From contig JAUSJA010000037.1 in assembly GCA_030647905.1 (NCBI GenBank), positions 76,030 to 134,199 on the forward strand: a stretch of DNA of 58,170 bases, in the 5' to 3' direction. This document shows, piece after piece, positions 18,720 through 27,792 of this stretch (the first letter of the stretch is position 1; each line of letters opens with the position of its first letter). This stretch comes from Gemmatimonadaceae bacterium. Lineage in GTDB: Bacteria > Gemmatimonadota > Gemmatimonadetes > Gemmatimonadales > Gemmatimonadaceae. The position numbers and the translations under genes are program-made. The notes under the pieces are model-generated. The model made no database searches and was not told the origin of the DNA. It saw only the letters and a program-made list of their open reading frames with translations.

Positions 18720-19061
18720 TCAGCGGCGCATTCTCAGCAGCGTCGCCAAGCCCTGCCAGTCGTACGACTGCCACTCCGATACCGCCCAGCCCTCGGCGTC
18801 TTCCTCGGGATGCTCTGACCCGTATTCCGGCTCATTGACGACCCGATAGTCCGGCTCCGCCTCGCGAACCACGGAGTTCGCGATGGCGCCGGTGTCCAGT
18901 CCGAAGTCGTCAATTGATGGCAGCTCGTCGAGGAACTGCTCGATCGGCGGAAGATCATCGTCAGCCAGGGCGGCGCCGTACTCGCGCGACGCAGTCCCCA
19001 GCCCGGAAAATGGCGGGAACCGCGGGACTGTCGGCGGACTGTGAATTCCCGCTTCGCTCAC
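18720..19061 (-). CDS. small acidic hypothetical protein
   Basis: A 113-residue protein that I do not recognise. It is strongly acidic, rich in Asp, Glu and Pro, with DDDLPPIEQFLDELPSIDDFG in the first half and WAVSEWQSYDWQGLATLL near the end, which suggests a mostly disordered chain with short helices. GTG start after GAGG, six bases after the pcm stop; its end is five bases before acyP. Translational coupling between two recognised genes supports that it is real. It might be a regulator or partner of the protein-repair enzymes, but that is a guess from position only. Confidence 0.7.
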   Translation of the reverse strand: MSEAGIHSPPTVPRFPPFSGLGTASREYGAALADDDLPPIEQFLDELPSIDDFGLDTGAIANSVVREAEPDYRVVNEPEYGSEHPEEDAEGWAVSEWQSYDWQGLATLLRMRR

Positions 19062-19066
19062 TTGCC

Positions 19067-19729
19067 TCAGGCCTCCCAGCTATGCTTGCCCAGAAGCGGC
19101 ACAAATCGTACTGGCGCAATATCCTGCCGCTCCAGCTCACCATCTCTCCGGGTGAAGAGATGCAGAATCTGCTCGTCCCTGTCGCCGAGTGGAATCAGCA
19201 GCCGCCCGTTCTCCGCCAGCTGTTCGATGTACGCGGCCGGCACGTCAGGTGCCGCCGCCCCAACGAGAATCGCGTCGAACGGCGCGAACTGGCGCCATCC
19301 GAGCGTCCCATCACCCAGCATGAAGGAAATGTTGTTCGCTCCCATCTGCTTTAGGACTTCCCTGGCCTTCTCGAGCAACGGCGCGATCCGCTCGATGCTG
19401 AACACCTGGGAGGCAAGCCTCGACAGGAGGGCAGTCTGGTAGCCCGATCCGGTTCCGATCTCGAGGACTTTCTCGTTTCCCGTCAGCTTGAGGAGCTCGA
19501 GGTAGCGGGCGTGGATGGACGGCTGGGAGATTGTCTGCTGGTTGCCGATCGGCAGCGCGGAATCCTCGTAGGCACGGTGCCTTACGCCAGTCGGAACGAA
19601 AAGGTGGCGAGGCGTCGCATCGATCGCGTGAAGGACGCAGAGATCGCGGATCCCCTGCTCCTGCAGCGTCTCGACCAGGCGCCTGCGCGCGCCCCGGTAC
19701 TCCTGCGGATCTACTGGTCCCGCCACCAT
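19067..19729 (-). CDS. pcm: protein-L-isoaspartate O-methyltransferase
   Basis: Repairs isoaspartyl residues in aged proteins using S-adenosylmethionine. The 220-residue protein has HLFVPTGVRHRAYEDSALPI, GNQQTISQPSIHARYLELL, the SAM-binding VLEIGTGSGYQTALLSRL and the later FDAILVGAAAPDVP, all typical. The ATG at 19729 gives the usual length and overlaps surE by 19 bases. surE-pcm adjacency is conserved in Proteobacteria, and supports both calls. Confidence 0.95.
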   Translation of the reverse strand: MVAGPVDPQEYRGARRRLVETLQEQGIRDLCVLHAIDATPRHLFVPTGVRHRAYEDSALPIGNQQTISQPSIHARYLELLKLTGNEKVLEIGTGSGYQTALLSRLASQVFSIERIAPLLEKAREVLKQMGANNISFMLGDGTLGWRQFAPFDAILVGAAAPDVPAAYIEQLAENGRLLIPLGDRDEQILHLFTRRDGELERQDIAPVRFVPLLGKHSWEA

Positions 19730-20472
19730 TTCTCCGGCGCATCGAGAATCGCGTGATGAGTCACGTCGAGTTGGAGCGGCGTCACCGAGATGAAGCCTTC
19801 GTCTACTGCACGGAAGTCCGAATTCGTCGGGCCTGACCACGCGATGGAGCCACCGCCGATCCAGTAGATCGGCCGCCCCCACGGGTCCTGCATGCGCTTG
19901 ATCGAGTCGGAATACACGCGCTTTCCGAGCCGCGTCAGCCGCACGCCTCGAATCTCCGGACCGCGGATCGGCGGAAGGTTCACGTTGAGCAGCGTGTTCG
20001 GTGGAAATGCCGGCAGCGAAGTGAGATGGCGGAGCAGCGCGGTCAACGACTCGATCTGATCGTCGAGCATTGATTCATCGGCTCTCAGATCGCCGCCGGC
20101 GAATGAAACCGCTATCGAAGGTATGCCGATCGAGATTCCTTCCATGGCTGCGGCGACGGTTCCCGAATACAGTACGTCGTCGCCCATGTTCTGACCATGA
20201 TTGATCCCGCTCAGCACGAAGTCCGGACGTTCGGGCATCAGCGCTTCGACGGCGAGCATCACGCAATCGGTCGGCGTGCCGTCCACCTGCCATCGGCGCT
20301 CACCGCGTTGTATCGGGCGAACGGGATGGTGAAGTGTGAGCGAGTGGCTGGTCGCGCTCTGCTCGCGGTCTGGCGCCACCACAGTCACTTCGCCGAGCGG
20401 CTCGGCCGCCGCAATCATGCACTGGAGGCCGTGCGCGAGGATGCCGTCGTCATTGGTGCAAAGCAGCCGCAT
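19711..20472 (-). CDS. surE: 5'/3'-nucleotidase SurE
   Basis: Metal-dependent nucleoside monophosphate phosphatase. The 253-residue protein begins RLLCTNDDGILAHG with metal ligands Asp8 and Asp9 and has VDGTPTDCVMLAVEAL and DFVLSGINHGQNMGDDVLYS followed by GTVAAAMEG. The ATG at 20472 starts exactly at the conserved first strand; the longer frame runs into the upstream gene. It overlaps the glycosyltransferase stop by one base and pcm by 19. Confidence 0.96.
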   Translation of the reverse strand: MRLLCTNDDGILAHGLQCMIAAAEPLGEVTVVAPDREQSATSHSLTLHHPVRPIQRGERRWQVDGTPTDCVMLAVEALMPERPDFVLSGINHGQNMGDDVLYSGTVAAAMEGISIGIPSIAVSFAGGDLRADESMLDDQIESLTALLRHLTSLPAFPPNTLLNVNLPPIRGPEIRGVRLTRLGKRVYSDSIKRMQDPWGRPIYWIGGGSIAWSGPTNSDFRAVDEGFISVTPLQLDVTHHAILDAPEKWWRDQ

Positions 20473-21188
20473 CAGTTTTCTCCGGAGTCGCACGATGTTG
20501 GCCGGGGAACGTGCTTGTGAAAAATTCCCGACCGATGACCCCACAGCACGCCGATCACTCGCATCGTGTCCGCGATTGCCTTGAAATAGCTCTGCGGACC
20601 GTAGATCGTGGATATGGGCACGTTGCTGATGGAGAAGCTGGCGCGCGCGGTCCGGATGATGAAATCTGTCTCGAACTCGTAGCGGTCGCCGCGCGCATGA
20701 ATCTCTTCGAGCACTTCGCGTCGAATCGCGCGGAATCCGGACTGGCTGTCTTTCACCGCGCCGCCCGAGACGAGCCGCGTCGCTGCGCTCGACAGAAAGT
20801 TGGCGAAACGGCGATGCCTGGGCATCTGCTCTCCCGTCAGGTCGCGCGTGCCGATTGCGACGTGACAGTGGTCGAGAGCGGCAATCAGCGACGGCGCGAA
20901 GGCCGGATCGTGCTGGCCGTCGGAGTCTATCGTGAGGACAGCATCACACCCGCGCTCCAGCGCGGCGGCGAAACCGGCCTGAAGCGCGGCACCCTTGCCG
21001 CGGTTTTCGGCGAAGTCTATGGCGCTGTCACAGACGGATCTCAGGAGCGAGCCAGTCCCGTCGGAAGATCCGTCATTCACTCCGATGATGAATGCCTCAG
21101 GAAGCGAGGTGCGCAGCCCGCGGACAACGGGACTGAGCGTCTTGCCGGCGTTGTAGGCCGCCATGACCACCACGACCGATCGACTCAT
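20472..21188 (-). CDS. family 2 glycosyltransferase
   Basis: A 238-residue GT-A enzyme without clear membrane helices: VVVVMAAYNAGKTLSPVV, IIGVNDGSSDGT, GKGAALQAGF, the metal-binding VLTIDSDGQHDP and a later SQSGFRAIRREVLE typical of dolichyl/undecaprenyl-phosphate sugar transferases. Substrate unknown. It lies between a MerR regulator and surE with four-base and one-base overlaps, so it is co-transcribed with phospholipid genes gpsA and plsY upstream. Confidence 0.88.
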   Translation of the reverse strand: MSRSVVVVMAAYNAGKTLSPVVRGLRTSLPEAFIIGVNDGSSDGTGSLLRSVCDSAIDFAENRGKGAALQAGFAAALERGCDAVLTIDSDGQHDPAFAPSLIAALDHCHVAIGTRDLTGEQMPRHRRFANFLSSAATRLVSGGAVKDSQSGFRAIRREVLEEIHARGDRYEFETDFIIRTARASFSISNVPISTIYGPQSYFKAIADTMRVIGVLWGHRSGIFHKHVPRPTSCDSGEN

Positions 21189-21550
21189 TCGGGCGGCTCA
21201 TCTCCTTTCAGGATCGCGGCAATCGCGCGGAGATCGGATTCCAGCGATTCCACAGTCTGCATATCGAGCGCCGCGCGGGCAACGCTGCGGATCTCTCCGT
21301 TCTTCTTGTACTCGTCGATCTTCTGACGCGCGCCGTCAATCGTGTACTTCTCCGTGTACAGAAGTTGACGCACGAGCATGATAAGCTCGATCTCGCGCCG
21401 CTGGTATACGCGATTCCCGGACCGATTCTTGGCCGGATGGAGAAAGCGGAACTGGCTCTCCCAGTACCTCAGCACATGGGGCTTCAGATCCGTCAGGTTG
21501 CAGACGTCGCCCATGGAGAAGAACTCCCTTACTGGCTCGGCGGCCATCAC
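21185..21550 (-). CDS. MerR-family transcriptional regulator
   Basis: A 121-residue protein with an N-terminal MerR winged helix-turn-helix (FFSMGDVCNLTDLKPHVLRYWE, then FRFLHPAKNRSGNRVYQRREIELIMLVRQLLY) and a short C-terminal helix. There is no cysteine-rich metal site or drug-binding domain, so the effector is unknown; it resembles the HTH MerR proteins often seen beside housekeeping genes in many phyla. GTG start overlapping the gpsA stop, with an ATG one codon later as an alternative. Confidence 0.9.
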   Translation of the reverse strand: MMAAEPVREFFSMGDVCNLTDLKPHVLRYWESQFRFLHPAKNRSGNRVYQRREIELIMLVRQLLYTEKYTIDGARQKIDEYKKNGEIRSVARAALDMQTVESLESDLRAIAAILKGDEPPE

Positions 21551-22542
21551 TCGGTCTCCGATCTCAGCTCGCGCGCCATCAGCGCGCTGATGGCATCGCG
21601 CGCCGGCTGTCTTTCGAACAACACCCGGTGAACAGCATCAACGATTGGCATCTCCACTCCCTCCCGCGCCGCCAGCGCATGAGCACTCCGTGTGGTCACT
21701 ACTCCCTCGGCCACCGTCTCCTTCCCCGCCAGCACTTCGTCAAGCGATACTCCGCGCCCGATTTCGACGCCCAGGCTTCTGTTTCGGCTCAACGATCCGG
21801 TGCACGTGAGTACCAGGTCGCCGAGGCCAGCGAGACCGGCGAGCGTTGCCGGCTCCGCTCCCAGGCGCACACCCAGTCGCGTCATTTCCGCGAGCCCGCG
21901 AGTGATCAGCGCGGCGCGCGCATTGAAACCGAGCCCAAGACCTTCCGCAATTCCAGTCGCGACAGCCATTACGTTCTTCAGCGATCCGCCAATCTCCACG
22001 CCGGTGACGTCGGAATGGCTGTACACGCGGAAGTGGATCGAGCTGAACGCCTGCTGCGCAAACAGCGCCGCTTCCGCGCTTCGTGACGCGACGACGACAG
22101 CGGTCGGTTGCTGTGCCACTACTTCGGCGGCGAAGCTTGGCCCGGACAACGCGACGACCGTTGATTGCGGCAGCTCCTCGGCCGCGATGTCCGTCATCAA
22201 AGCGAGCGTATCGCGCTCGATTCCCTTCGATGCGACGACGATCGGAGTGTCAGACGGCACATGCGGTCGCGCCGAACGGGCGATCGAACGAAGCACATGT
22301 GAAGGCGTCACCAGCGTGACGAGCTCCGCGCCTTCGAGCGTCTCGTCGAGCTCGTTGTACGCTGTCAGCGTCTCGGCCAGCTGATTTCCGGGGAGGAATC
22401 TGCGGTTCTGGTGCGTTCGGTTGATCGTTTCTACCACGTCCCACTCGTAGGCCCAGATACGAACGTCATGGCCGTTCCGGGCGAGGAGGTCGGCGAGCGC
22501 CGTCCCCCACGCTCCCGCGCCGATGACAGCGCACCGGGTCAT
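21547..22542 (-). CDS. gpsA: glycerol-3-phosphate dehydrogenase [NAD(P)+]
   Basis: Reduces dihydroxyacetone phosphate to sn-glycerol 3-phosphate for phospholipid synthesis. The 331-residue protein opens with the Rossmann motif CAVIGAGAWGTALADLLARNG and has VVASKGIE, SGPSFAAEVV, GSLKNVMAVATGIAEGLGLG with the catalytic lysine, and AGLGDLVLTC. The ATG at 22542 starts at the Rossmann motif and overlaps the plsY stop; the longer frame lies inside plsY. Pairing with plsY puts two consecutive phospholipid steps together. Confidence 0.97.
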   Translation of the reverse strand: MTRCAVIGAGAWGTALADLLARNGHDVRIWAYEWDVVETINRTHQNRRFLPGNQLAETLTAYNELDETLEGAELVTLVTPSHVLRSIARSARPHVPSDTPIVVASKGIERDTLALMTDIAAEELPQSTVVALSGPSFAAEVVAQQPTAVVVASRSAEAALFAQQAFSSIHFRVYSHSDVTGVEIGGSLKNVMAVATGIAEGLGLGFNARAALITRGLAEMTRLGVRLGAEPATLAGLAGLGDLVLTCTGSLSRNRSLGVEIGRGVSLDEVLAGKETVAEGVVTTRSAHALAAREGVEMPIVDAVHRVLFERQPARDAISALMARELRSETE

Positions 22543-23162
22543 GCCGCCTCCGCCTCCGCCTTGTTGTGCGAGCCGATCTTCGGCTCGGTCCCCTGGCGCA
22601 GACGGGAGATGTTGGTCCGGTGCATCCAGATCACAAAGAGGCCGATGACGCAGCTGATCAGGAAATACGGATCGGTCGCGCCCCTCAAGAAAAGCATCGC
22701 CAGCGGAAGCGTGACGGCCGCGACCAGGGAGCCAACGCTCGCGTAGCGCGTAATCGCCACAGCCGTCACAAAGCAGACGAAAGCGATGAGCGTCGGAAGC
22801 CACGCCAGTCCGAAGAACACCCCTCCGGCGGTCGCGACTCCCTTTCCCCCTCCCTGCCCCAGCAGAAAAATCGGCTTCACGTGTCCGACGATGGCGGCGA
22901 CCCCGAACGCGATCGCCCACAGCTCTGGATGCGGGCTGTCAATGCGCGGGGGAAGGAGGAGAGCGGGAAGCATTCCCTTCAGGGTGTCACACAGGTAGAC
23001 GAGCCCACCAATCCTCGGGCCCAGGACGCGCATCGCGTTCGTCGCTCCGAGGTTTCCCGAGCCGTGTTGGCGGAGATCGATCCCTTTCGCTTTTCCAGCC
23101 AGATACGCGAACGGAATCGACCCGGCCAGATACGCGATCACCAGCCCCACCAGTGGATGCAC
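22539..23162 (-). CDS. plsY: acyl-phosphate:glycerol-3-phosphate acyltransferase
   Basis: Inner-membrane enzyme making lysophosphatidic acid from acyl phosphate. The 207-residue protein has five or so hydrophobic segments and the three PlsY motifs: AYLAGSIPFAYLAGKAKGID, RQHGSGNLGATNAMRVLG, and GQGGGKGVATAGGVFFG. The GTG at 23162 directly abuts the der TAG stop. The lysine/alanine-rich last residues look poorly conserved. Confidence 0.96.
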   Translation of the reverse strand: MHPLVGLVIAYLAGSIPFAYLAGKAKGIDLRQHGSGNLGATNAMRVLGPRIGGLVYLCDTLKGMLPALLLPPRIDSPHPELWAIAFGVAAIVGHVKPIFLLGQGGGKGVATAGGVFFGLAWLPTLIAFVCFVTAVAITRYASVGSLVAAVTLPLAMLFLRGATDPYFLISCVIGLFVIWMHRTNISRLRQGTEPKIGSHNKAEAEAA

Positions 23163-24470
23163 CTAGGCCGACTTCCGCCGCATCACGACGCGCAGCGGAC
23201 TTCCGGTGAATCCCCACGCTGCGCGGAACCCGTTGTGGAGATACCTGATGTAATGCTCCTGCACGAGATCGGGATTGTTTCCGAATACGGCGATCATCGG
23301 CGGCGTAGTCTCCACCTGTGTCGCGTAGTTCAGCTTCACCTCGCGCCCGGCTGCCTGAGGCGGCTGGCGTCGCGCGATGAGCTCTTCGAGAGTGTTGTTG
23401 ACCTGGGAGGTCGAGATGCGCTTGCTGCGCTCCGCCTCGACCTGGAGAATCGTATCGAGAATGCGCGTCACGCGCTGACCGGTGAGCGCCGACGTGAAGA
23501 TGAACGGCACGAAGCGGAAGAACGGAGCCTTCTCGGCCGCCTCCTTCTCGAACTTGTACGCGGAGTTCGTCTCCTTCTCGGCGAGGTCCCACTTGTTGAC
23601 GACGACAATCAATCCGCGCCCGGCTTCCCACGCCAGAGCGGCGATCTTCAGATCCTGATTGTGGAGCCCTTCGACCGCGTCTATCACGAGAATGCAAATG
23701 TCGGCGCGATCGATGGCGCGCCGGGACCGCAGCGACGAGTAGAACTCGATCCCATCGTCCACGCGCGACTGGCGTCTGAGGCCGGCAGTGTCCACGAACA
23801 CTATCTCCCGCTCGTGATACATCATCGGCGTATCAATGGCGTCGCGGGTCGTGCCCGCGATATCGTCGACGACCAGCCGCTCCTCGCCGAGAAGGCGGTT
23901 GACGAGCGATGACTTGCCGACATTCGGCCGACCGATCACCGCAACGCGCAGCGCATCACCCGGCTCTTCTGTCGACTCAGGGATCCGCTCGACTATCGTG
24001 TCGAGGAGATCGCCTGAATTCTTTCCATTCTGCGCCGAGACCGGGACCGGATCGCCGGCGCCGAGCGAATAGAACTCGAAGTATTCCGTGGATGCCGGGT
24101 CGTCCACCTTGTTGGCGACAAGAACCCACGGCTTGCGCGACTCGCGAAGGAGATCCACGACGCGGGAATCGCTTGGATGCAGACCGACCTGTGCGTCCAC
24201 CACGAGAAGGAGCAGGTCCGCTTCGCCGATCGCCTCCATGACCTGGCGCCGAATCTCGCGATCCATCGGCATGTGCGGATCGTCGGCGAGCCCGCCGGTG
24301 TCCACCAGCCAGAACTGCCGCCCGTTCCAGTCGGCGCGCGCGAAGTGGCGATCTCTCGTGGTACCCGGTTCGTCGCTGACGATTGCGCTCTGGTCGCCGA
24401 CGATGCGGTTGAAGAGCGCCGACTTCCCTACGTTTGGCCGCCCGACGATTGCGATGACGGGAATATTCAT
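23163..24470 (-). CDS. der: ribosome biogenesis GTPase Der (EngA)
   Basis: Double GTPase that helps assemble the 50S subunit. The 435-residue protein has two G domains, with P-loops GRPNVGKSALFN (about residue 9) and GRPNVGKSSLVN (about residue 178), DEPGTTRD and DIAGTTRDAID switch regions, NKVD and NKWD specificity motifs, and a C-terminal KH-like domain ending GFTGSPLRVVMRRK. Normal length. It overlaps the upstream radical SAM gene by four bases. Confidence 0.98.
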   Translation of the reverse strand: MNIPVIAIVGRPNVGKSALFNRIVGDQSAIVSDEPGTTRDRHFARADWNGRQFWLVDTGGLADDPHMPMDREIRRQVMEAIGEADLLLLVVDAQVGLHPSDSRVVDLLRESRKPWVLVANKVDDPASTEYFEFYSLGAGDPVPVSAQNGKNSGDLLDTIVERIPESTEEPGDALRVAVIGRPNVGKSSLVNRLLGEERLVVDDIAGTTRDAIDTPMMYHEREIVFVDTAGLRRQSRVDDGIEFYSSLRSRRAIDRADICILVIDAVEGLHNQDLKIAALAWEAGRGLIVVVNKWDLAEKETNSAYKFEKEAAEKAPFFRFVPFIFTSALTGQRVTRILDTILQVEAERSKRISTSQVNNTLEELIARRQPPQAAGREVKLNYATQVETTPPMIAVFGNNPDLVQEHYIRYLHNGFRAAWGFTGSPLRVVMRRKSA

Positions 24471-25753
24471 GCTGCGATCGCCAGCTGCTCGCTCGCGAGA
24501 ACGTCTACGAAGTCGTATGACGGATGCACTGGCATGGGCAGCTCGGCGCGAAGTTCGTCGAAGATCACGTCGTCGAGGAAAATGCGGTCTTCATTTATCG
24601 TTTCAGCGGGAATGAGCGCGATGTCCAGCTCGTCGCGCGACTGAAGCGCACGGCGGATGTCGGCGCCGACCAGCAGGCCGGCGGTGGTTATCGTCGGACC
24701 GAAGAGTGAATTCTCGGTGGGGATCAACGTGAATCGGGCGCCTGTCGCGAGTGTCAGTTTGCCGAGCAACTCGGGCATGAGATCCACCATCGCCTTGCCG
24801 GTGACCACGCCAATGTGCAGTCCGTCCAGCCGTGGCAGGTCTTCGAGTCCCTCGGCGACGCGCATACGGAGCGATGTGATGGCACCGATGCCGTTCTCGA
24901 TCTGAGCGAAGTCACCGTAATGATCCGGCCCGGGCAGCTCCACGCCAGCGAGCAGATACAGCTCGTCCGATCCGTACACCCACCTCTGCCCTCTCTCGCG
25001 AAGGGCGCGCTTGCTCCAGCGGTTCACCTGCGCAATGAGCTCGCGGGCTTTCTCCGCGTCCATCGATGCGCCGCTGTAGAGATGCGAGAACTGCGTGAGG
25101 CCGACGGGAACGACAGCGGCCGAAATGACTGCGTCGCCGAGATTCCAGAGATCGGACAACGATTCCTCGAGCACGGCGCCGTCGTTGAGGCCGGGGACGA
25201 TCACCATCTGCGAATGGAACTGGATACCGCCTTCTGCGAGCCGCGTCAGCTGCTCGACGATGTTCGGCACGCGCGAATTGTTAAGGAGAATCTTTCGTGC
25301 TTCCCAGTTGGTCGCATGCACCGATACGTAGAGGGGTGACAGGCGAAACTCGAGGATGCGGGCGATGTCACGCTCCTTCACGTTGGAGAGGGTCGCGAAG
25401 TTGCCGTACGCGAACGAGAGGCGATAATCGTCGTCGCGAATGTAGAGGTTCTTTCGCAGGCCCTGCGGCAATCCCTCGATGAAGCAGAATTCGCAGCGAT
25501 TGGCACAGCGCCGGACGTTGGGCGGCTCGAGCGCGATGCCGAGGGATTCGCCCTCGGGGCGCGCTATCTCGTAGACAATCCCCTCGCCATCGGGCTGGCG
25601 CGTCTCGACTACGAGGTCGTCTTCGGCGGTGAGAAACTCCCAGTCGAGGAAGTCCTGGACGTTACGACCGTTGACTGAGATCAGCTCGGTGCCGACGACT
25701 ATTCCGATTTCTTCGGCGATGCTTCCATCGGCCACTCGAGCGACTCTTACCAT
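24467..25753 (-). CDS. PDZ-radical SAM protein (DUF512 family)
   Basis: A 428-residue protein with an N-terminal PDZ-like segment (about 5-65, VADGSIAEEIGIVVGTELIS), a cluster-binding CX3CX2C motif CANRCEFC (Cys83, Cys87, Cys90), a radical SAM core, and the C-terminal DUF512 part (ITSLRMRVAEG, GVVTGKAMVDLMPEL). The family is widespread, and its reaction is not established to my knowledge. It is next to der here, as in several other phyla, which hints at a role in translation or ribosome maturation (inference). First gene of the nine-gene overlapping run; an AT-rich promoter-like block precedes it closely. Confidence 0.9.
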   Translation of the reverse strand: MVRVARVADGSIAEEIGIVVGTELISVNGRNVQDFLDWEFLTAEDDLVVETRQPDGEGIVYEIARPEGESLGIALEPPNVRRCANRCEFCFIEGLPQGLRKNLYIRDDDYRLSFAYGNFATLSNVKERDIARILEFRLSPLYVSVHATNWEARKILLNNSRVPNIVEQLTRLAEGGIQFHSQMVIVPGLNDGAVLEESLSDLWNLGDAVISAAVVPVGLTQFSHLYSGASMDAEKARELIAQVNRWSKRALRERGQRWVYGSDELYLLAGVELPGPDHYGDFAQIENGIGAITSLRMRVAEGLEDLPRLDGLHIGVVTGKAMVDLMPELLGKLTLATGARFTLIPTENSLFGPTITTAGLLVGADIRRALQSRDELDIALIPAETINEDRIFLDDVIFDELRAELPMPVHPSYDFVDVLASEQLAIAA

Positions 25754-25762
25754 AGCTAAAGT

Positions 25763-25790
25763 AATTTAGAGCTATAGGCGCGGAAATCAA
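25763..25790 (-). promoter_or_regulatory. possible promoter of the radical SAM/der operon
   Basis: On the - strand, TTGATT is followed after 16 bases by TAAATT, and the start codon is only nine bases beyond that. The short intergenic block is clearly AT-rich compared with its surroundings. If correct, the transcript would be leaderless or nearly so. Based on sequence resemblance only. Confidence 0.35.
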
Positions 25791-25811
25791 GTAATTGCTG
25801 ATGTTTACGTG

Positions 25812-27635
25812 CTATACCGGAGCATTGGCTGCGAGTGATTCCAGCAGCTTTCGCGCCTGCTCCGCGTTGAAGCCCGTGACTTTAGCGATGGCCTCTTCTC
25901 CGGCGTCGCGTACGCCTTGTACGCTTCCGAACTCCTGGATGAGACGGCGCCGCTTGACGGGGCCGATTCCGGGGACCTTCAGCAGCTCCGAAGTGACCGT
26001 ACGCATCGTGCGGCGCTTACGGTTGTAGGAGATCGCGAAGCGATGGGCTTCGTCGCGGATCTGCTGAAGCAGCCGGAGGGCCGGCGAGCGGCGCGACATT
26101 CTGATCGGCTCCCCCCTGCCCCACACGAACACCTCTTCCTCGCGCTTGGCCAGGCTGATGAGGGGGCGGTCACCAAGCCCCAGCGCCTCGAGTGCTTCGT
26201 GCGCTGCCGAGAGCTGCCCTTTCCCGCCGTCTATCACGATGAGATCAGGGAGAGGTTTCTCGTCGGCGAGCCGCCGTTGGAAGTACCTCGTGACGACCTC
26301 CCGCATGGAGGCGAAGTCGTCGGTCCCCTCCACGGTCTTTACGCGGAATTTGCGATACTCTGCGCGCCGCGCCCGCCCATGCTCGAACCATACGCAGGAC
26401 CCCACCGTGTCCGTGCCCTGTGCGGTGGAGATGTCGAAGCACGCCATCGTGCGCGGCAGTTTCTGCAGGCCGAGCGCGCGCCCCAGATCGTACACGGGAT
26501 CGCTGGCGCGGGTGCCGCCTTCGAGCGACGCAAGGCGAAGCTCTTCCAGGAGGTGTCGGGCATTCTGCTCCGCCAGCTCGACGAGCTCGCGCCGGGAGCC
26601 GCGCTGCGGGACGCGGACCCGTGTTCCACCCAGCGATTCCTCGAGGAGCTCCCTGTCCTCGAAATCGAACGGGACGAGCAGATCGCGCGCTCTTTCGCGC
26701 ATGGGCACGTAGTTACCGGCGAGAAAGATGGATAGAACGGACGGGTCTTCCTCTCCCTCGATATTCTCGATGAAGCGATGCTCGCGGGCCAGGAGCTTGC
26801 CGCCGCGAACGCGCAGCAGGGTGACGCACGCGTCGTCCCCGTCGCGGGCGTAACCGATCACGTCGCGATCGCCTCCCTCGACCTCCAGCACGACGGTCGG
26901 CTCCTCCATTCGCTCGACATGCTGCAATGCGTCGCGGAGCTCCGCCGCCCGCTCGAAGTCCAGCGACTCCGCGGCGAGAGCCATGCGATCCCTGATGCGC
27001 CTGAGAACCTCGTCCGGCTTGCCGTCGAGAAACAGCAATACCTCGTCTATCATCGCGCGGTAGTCCTGCTGGCTCTGCGCCAGGATGCAGGGCGCCTTGC
27101 AGCGCTTGATGGCATAGTCGAGGCACGGCCGCTCAGGCATCTCGCGCGGCATGTCGTAGTTGCACGACCGCACCGTGAAGATGCGCTTTACGACGTTGAG
27201 CGCCCGGCGCATCGCGCCGACATCGGTGTACGGCCCGAAGTAGCGCGCGCCGTCATTCTGGAGCTGCCGCGTCACGTACACCCGCGGGAAGGCCTCCTGC
27301 ACCGTAACCTTGATATAGGGGTATGACTTGTCGTCGCGCAACGCGATGTTGAATCGCGGCCGGTGCTCCTTGATGAGATTCGCCTCGAGAATCAGCGCGT
27401 GCGCCTCGGAAGGGACGACGATTGTCTCGAGATCGGTGATCTGATTGACGAGGTACCGGGTCTTGGGGCTTTCGCAGTGATCCTGGCCGAAGTAGCTCCG
27501 CACCCTGGAGCGGAGGCTTTTCGCCTTTCCGACGTACAGGATCTTCCCGTCACCCGCTTTCCAGAGATACACCCCTGGGCCGTCGGGCAGGTGAGGAAGC
27601 TTGGCGGCAACCGCGTCGGGAATCGTGCGCATCAT
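25812..27635 (-). CDS. uvrC: excinuclease ABC subunit C
   Basis: Makes both incisions in nucleotide excision repair with UvrB. The 607-residue protein has the GIY-YIG nuclease domain (GPGVYLWKAGDGKILYVGKAKSL), a cysteine cluster (CNYDMPREMPERPCLDYAIKRC), the UVR domain (about 200-235), the RNase H-like endonuclease (FDISTAQGTDTVGSCVWF, LIVIDGGKGQLSAA) and C-terminal helix-hairpin-helix motifs (LLKVPGIGPVKRRRLIQEFG). Normal length. Transcribed separately from murJ (157-base gap). Confidence 0.97.
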   Translation of the reverse strand: MMRTIPDAVAAKLPHLPDGPGVYLWKAGDGKILYVGKAKSLRSRVRSYFGQDHCESPKTRYLVNQITDLETIVVPSEAHALILEANLIKEHRPRFNIALRDDKSYPYIKVTVQEAFPRVYVTRQLQNDGARYFGPYTDVGAMRRALNVVKRIFTVRSCNYDMPREMPERPCLDYAIKRCKAPCILAQSQQDYRAMIDEVLLFLDGKPDEVLRRIRDRMALAAESLDFERAAELRDALQHVERMEEPTVVLEVEGGDRDVIGYARDGDDACVTLLRVRGGKLLAREHRFIENIEGEEDPSVLSIFLAGNYVPMRERARDLLVPFDFEDRELLEESLGGTRVRVPQRGSRRELVELAEQNARHLLEELRLASLEGGTRASDPVYDLGRALGLQKLPRTMACFDISTAQGTDTVGSCVWFEHGRARRAEYRKFRVKTVEGTDDFASMREVVTRYFQRRLADEKPLPDLIVIDGGKGQLSAAHEALEALGLGDRPLISLAKREEEVFVWGRGEPIRMSRRSPALRLLQQIRDEAHRFAISYNRKRRTMRTVTSELLKVPGIGPVKRRRLIQEFGSVQGVRDAGEEAIAKVTGFNAEQARKLLESLAANAPV

Positions 27636-27792
27636 CTAATAATACCCGGGCGCGCCAGCCAGCTGCTCTACGTGGCAGCGGGCAATGCTGGCGAGACCTG
27701 TGAGACCGGTGAGAATGCAACTGCTTTGGGTTCTGCTTGACACGTTCGAATCAGCCTGATCCCTTGCGAGCCTCACCGGCCAGTTCGACCCA

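Noticed and set aside
27636-27792. Regulatory RNA or small gene between uvrC and murJ
   Set aside because: No stable conserved fold, good ribosome site or recognisable peptide was seen; only a few GAGACC-type short direct repeats.
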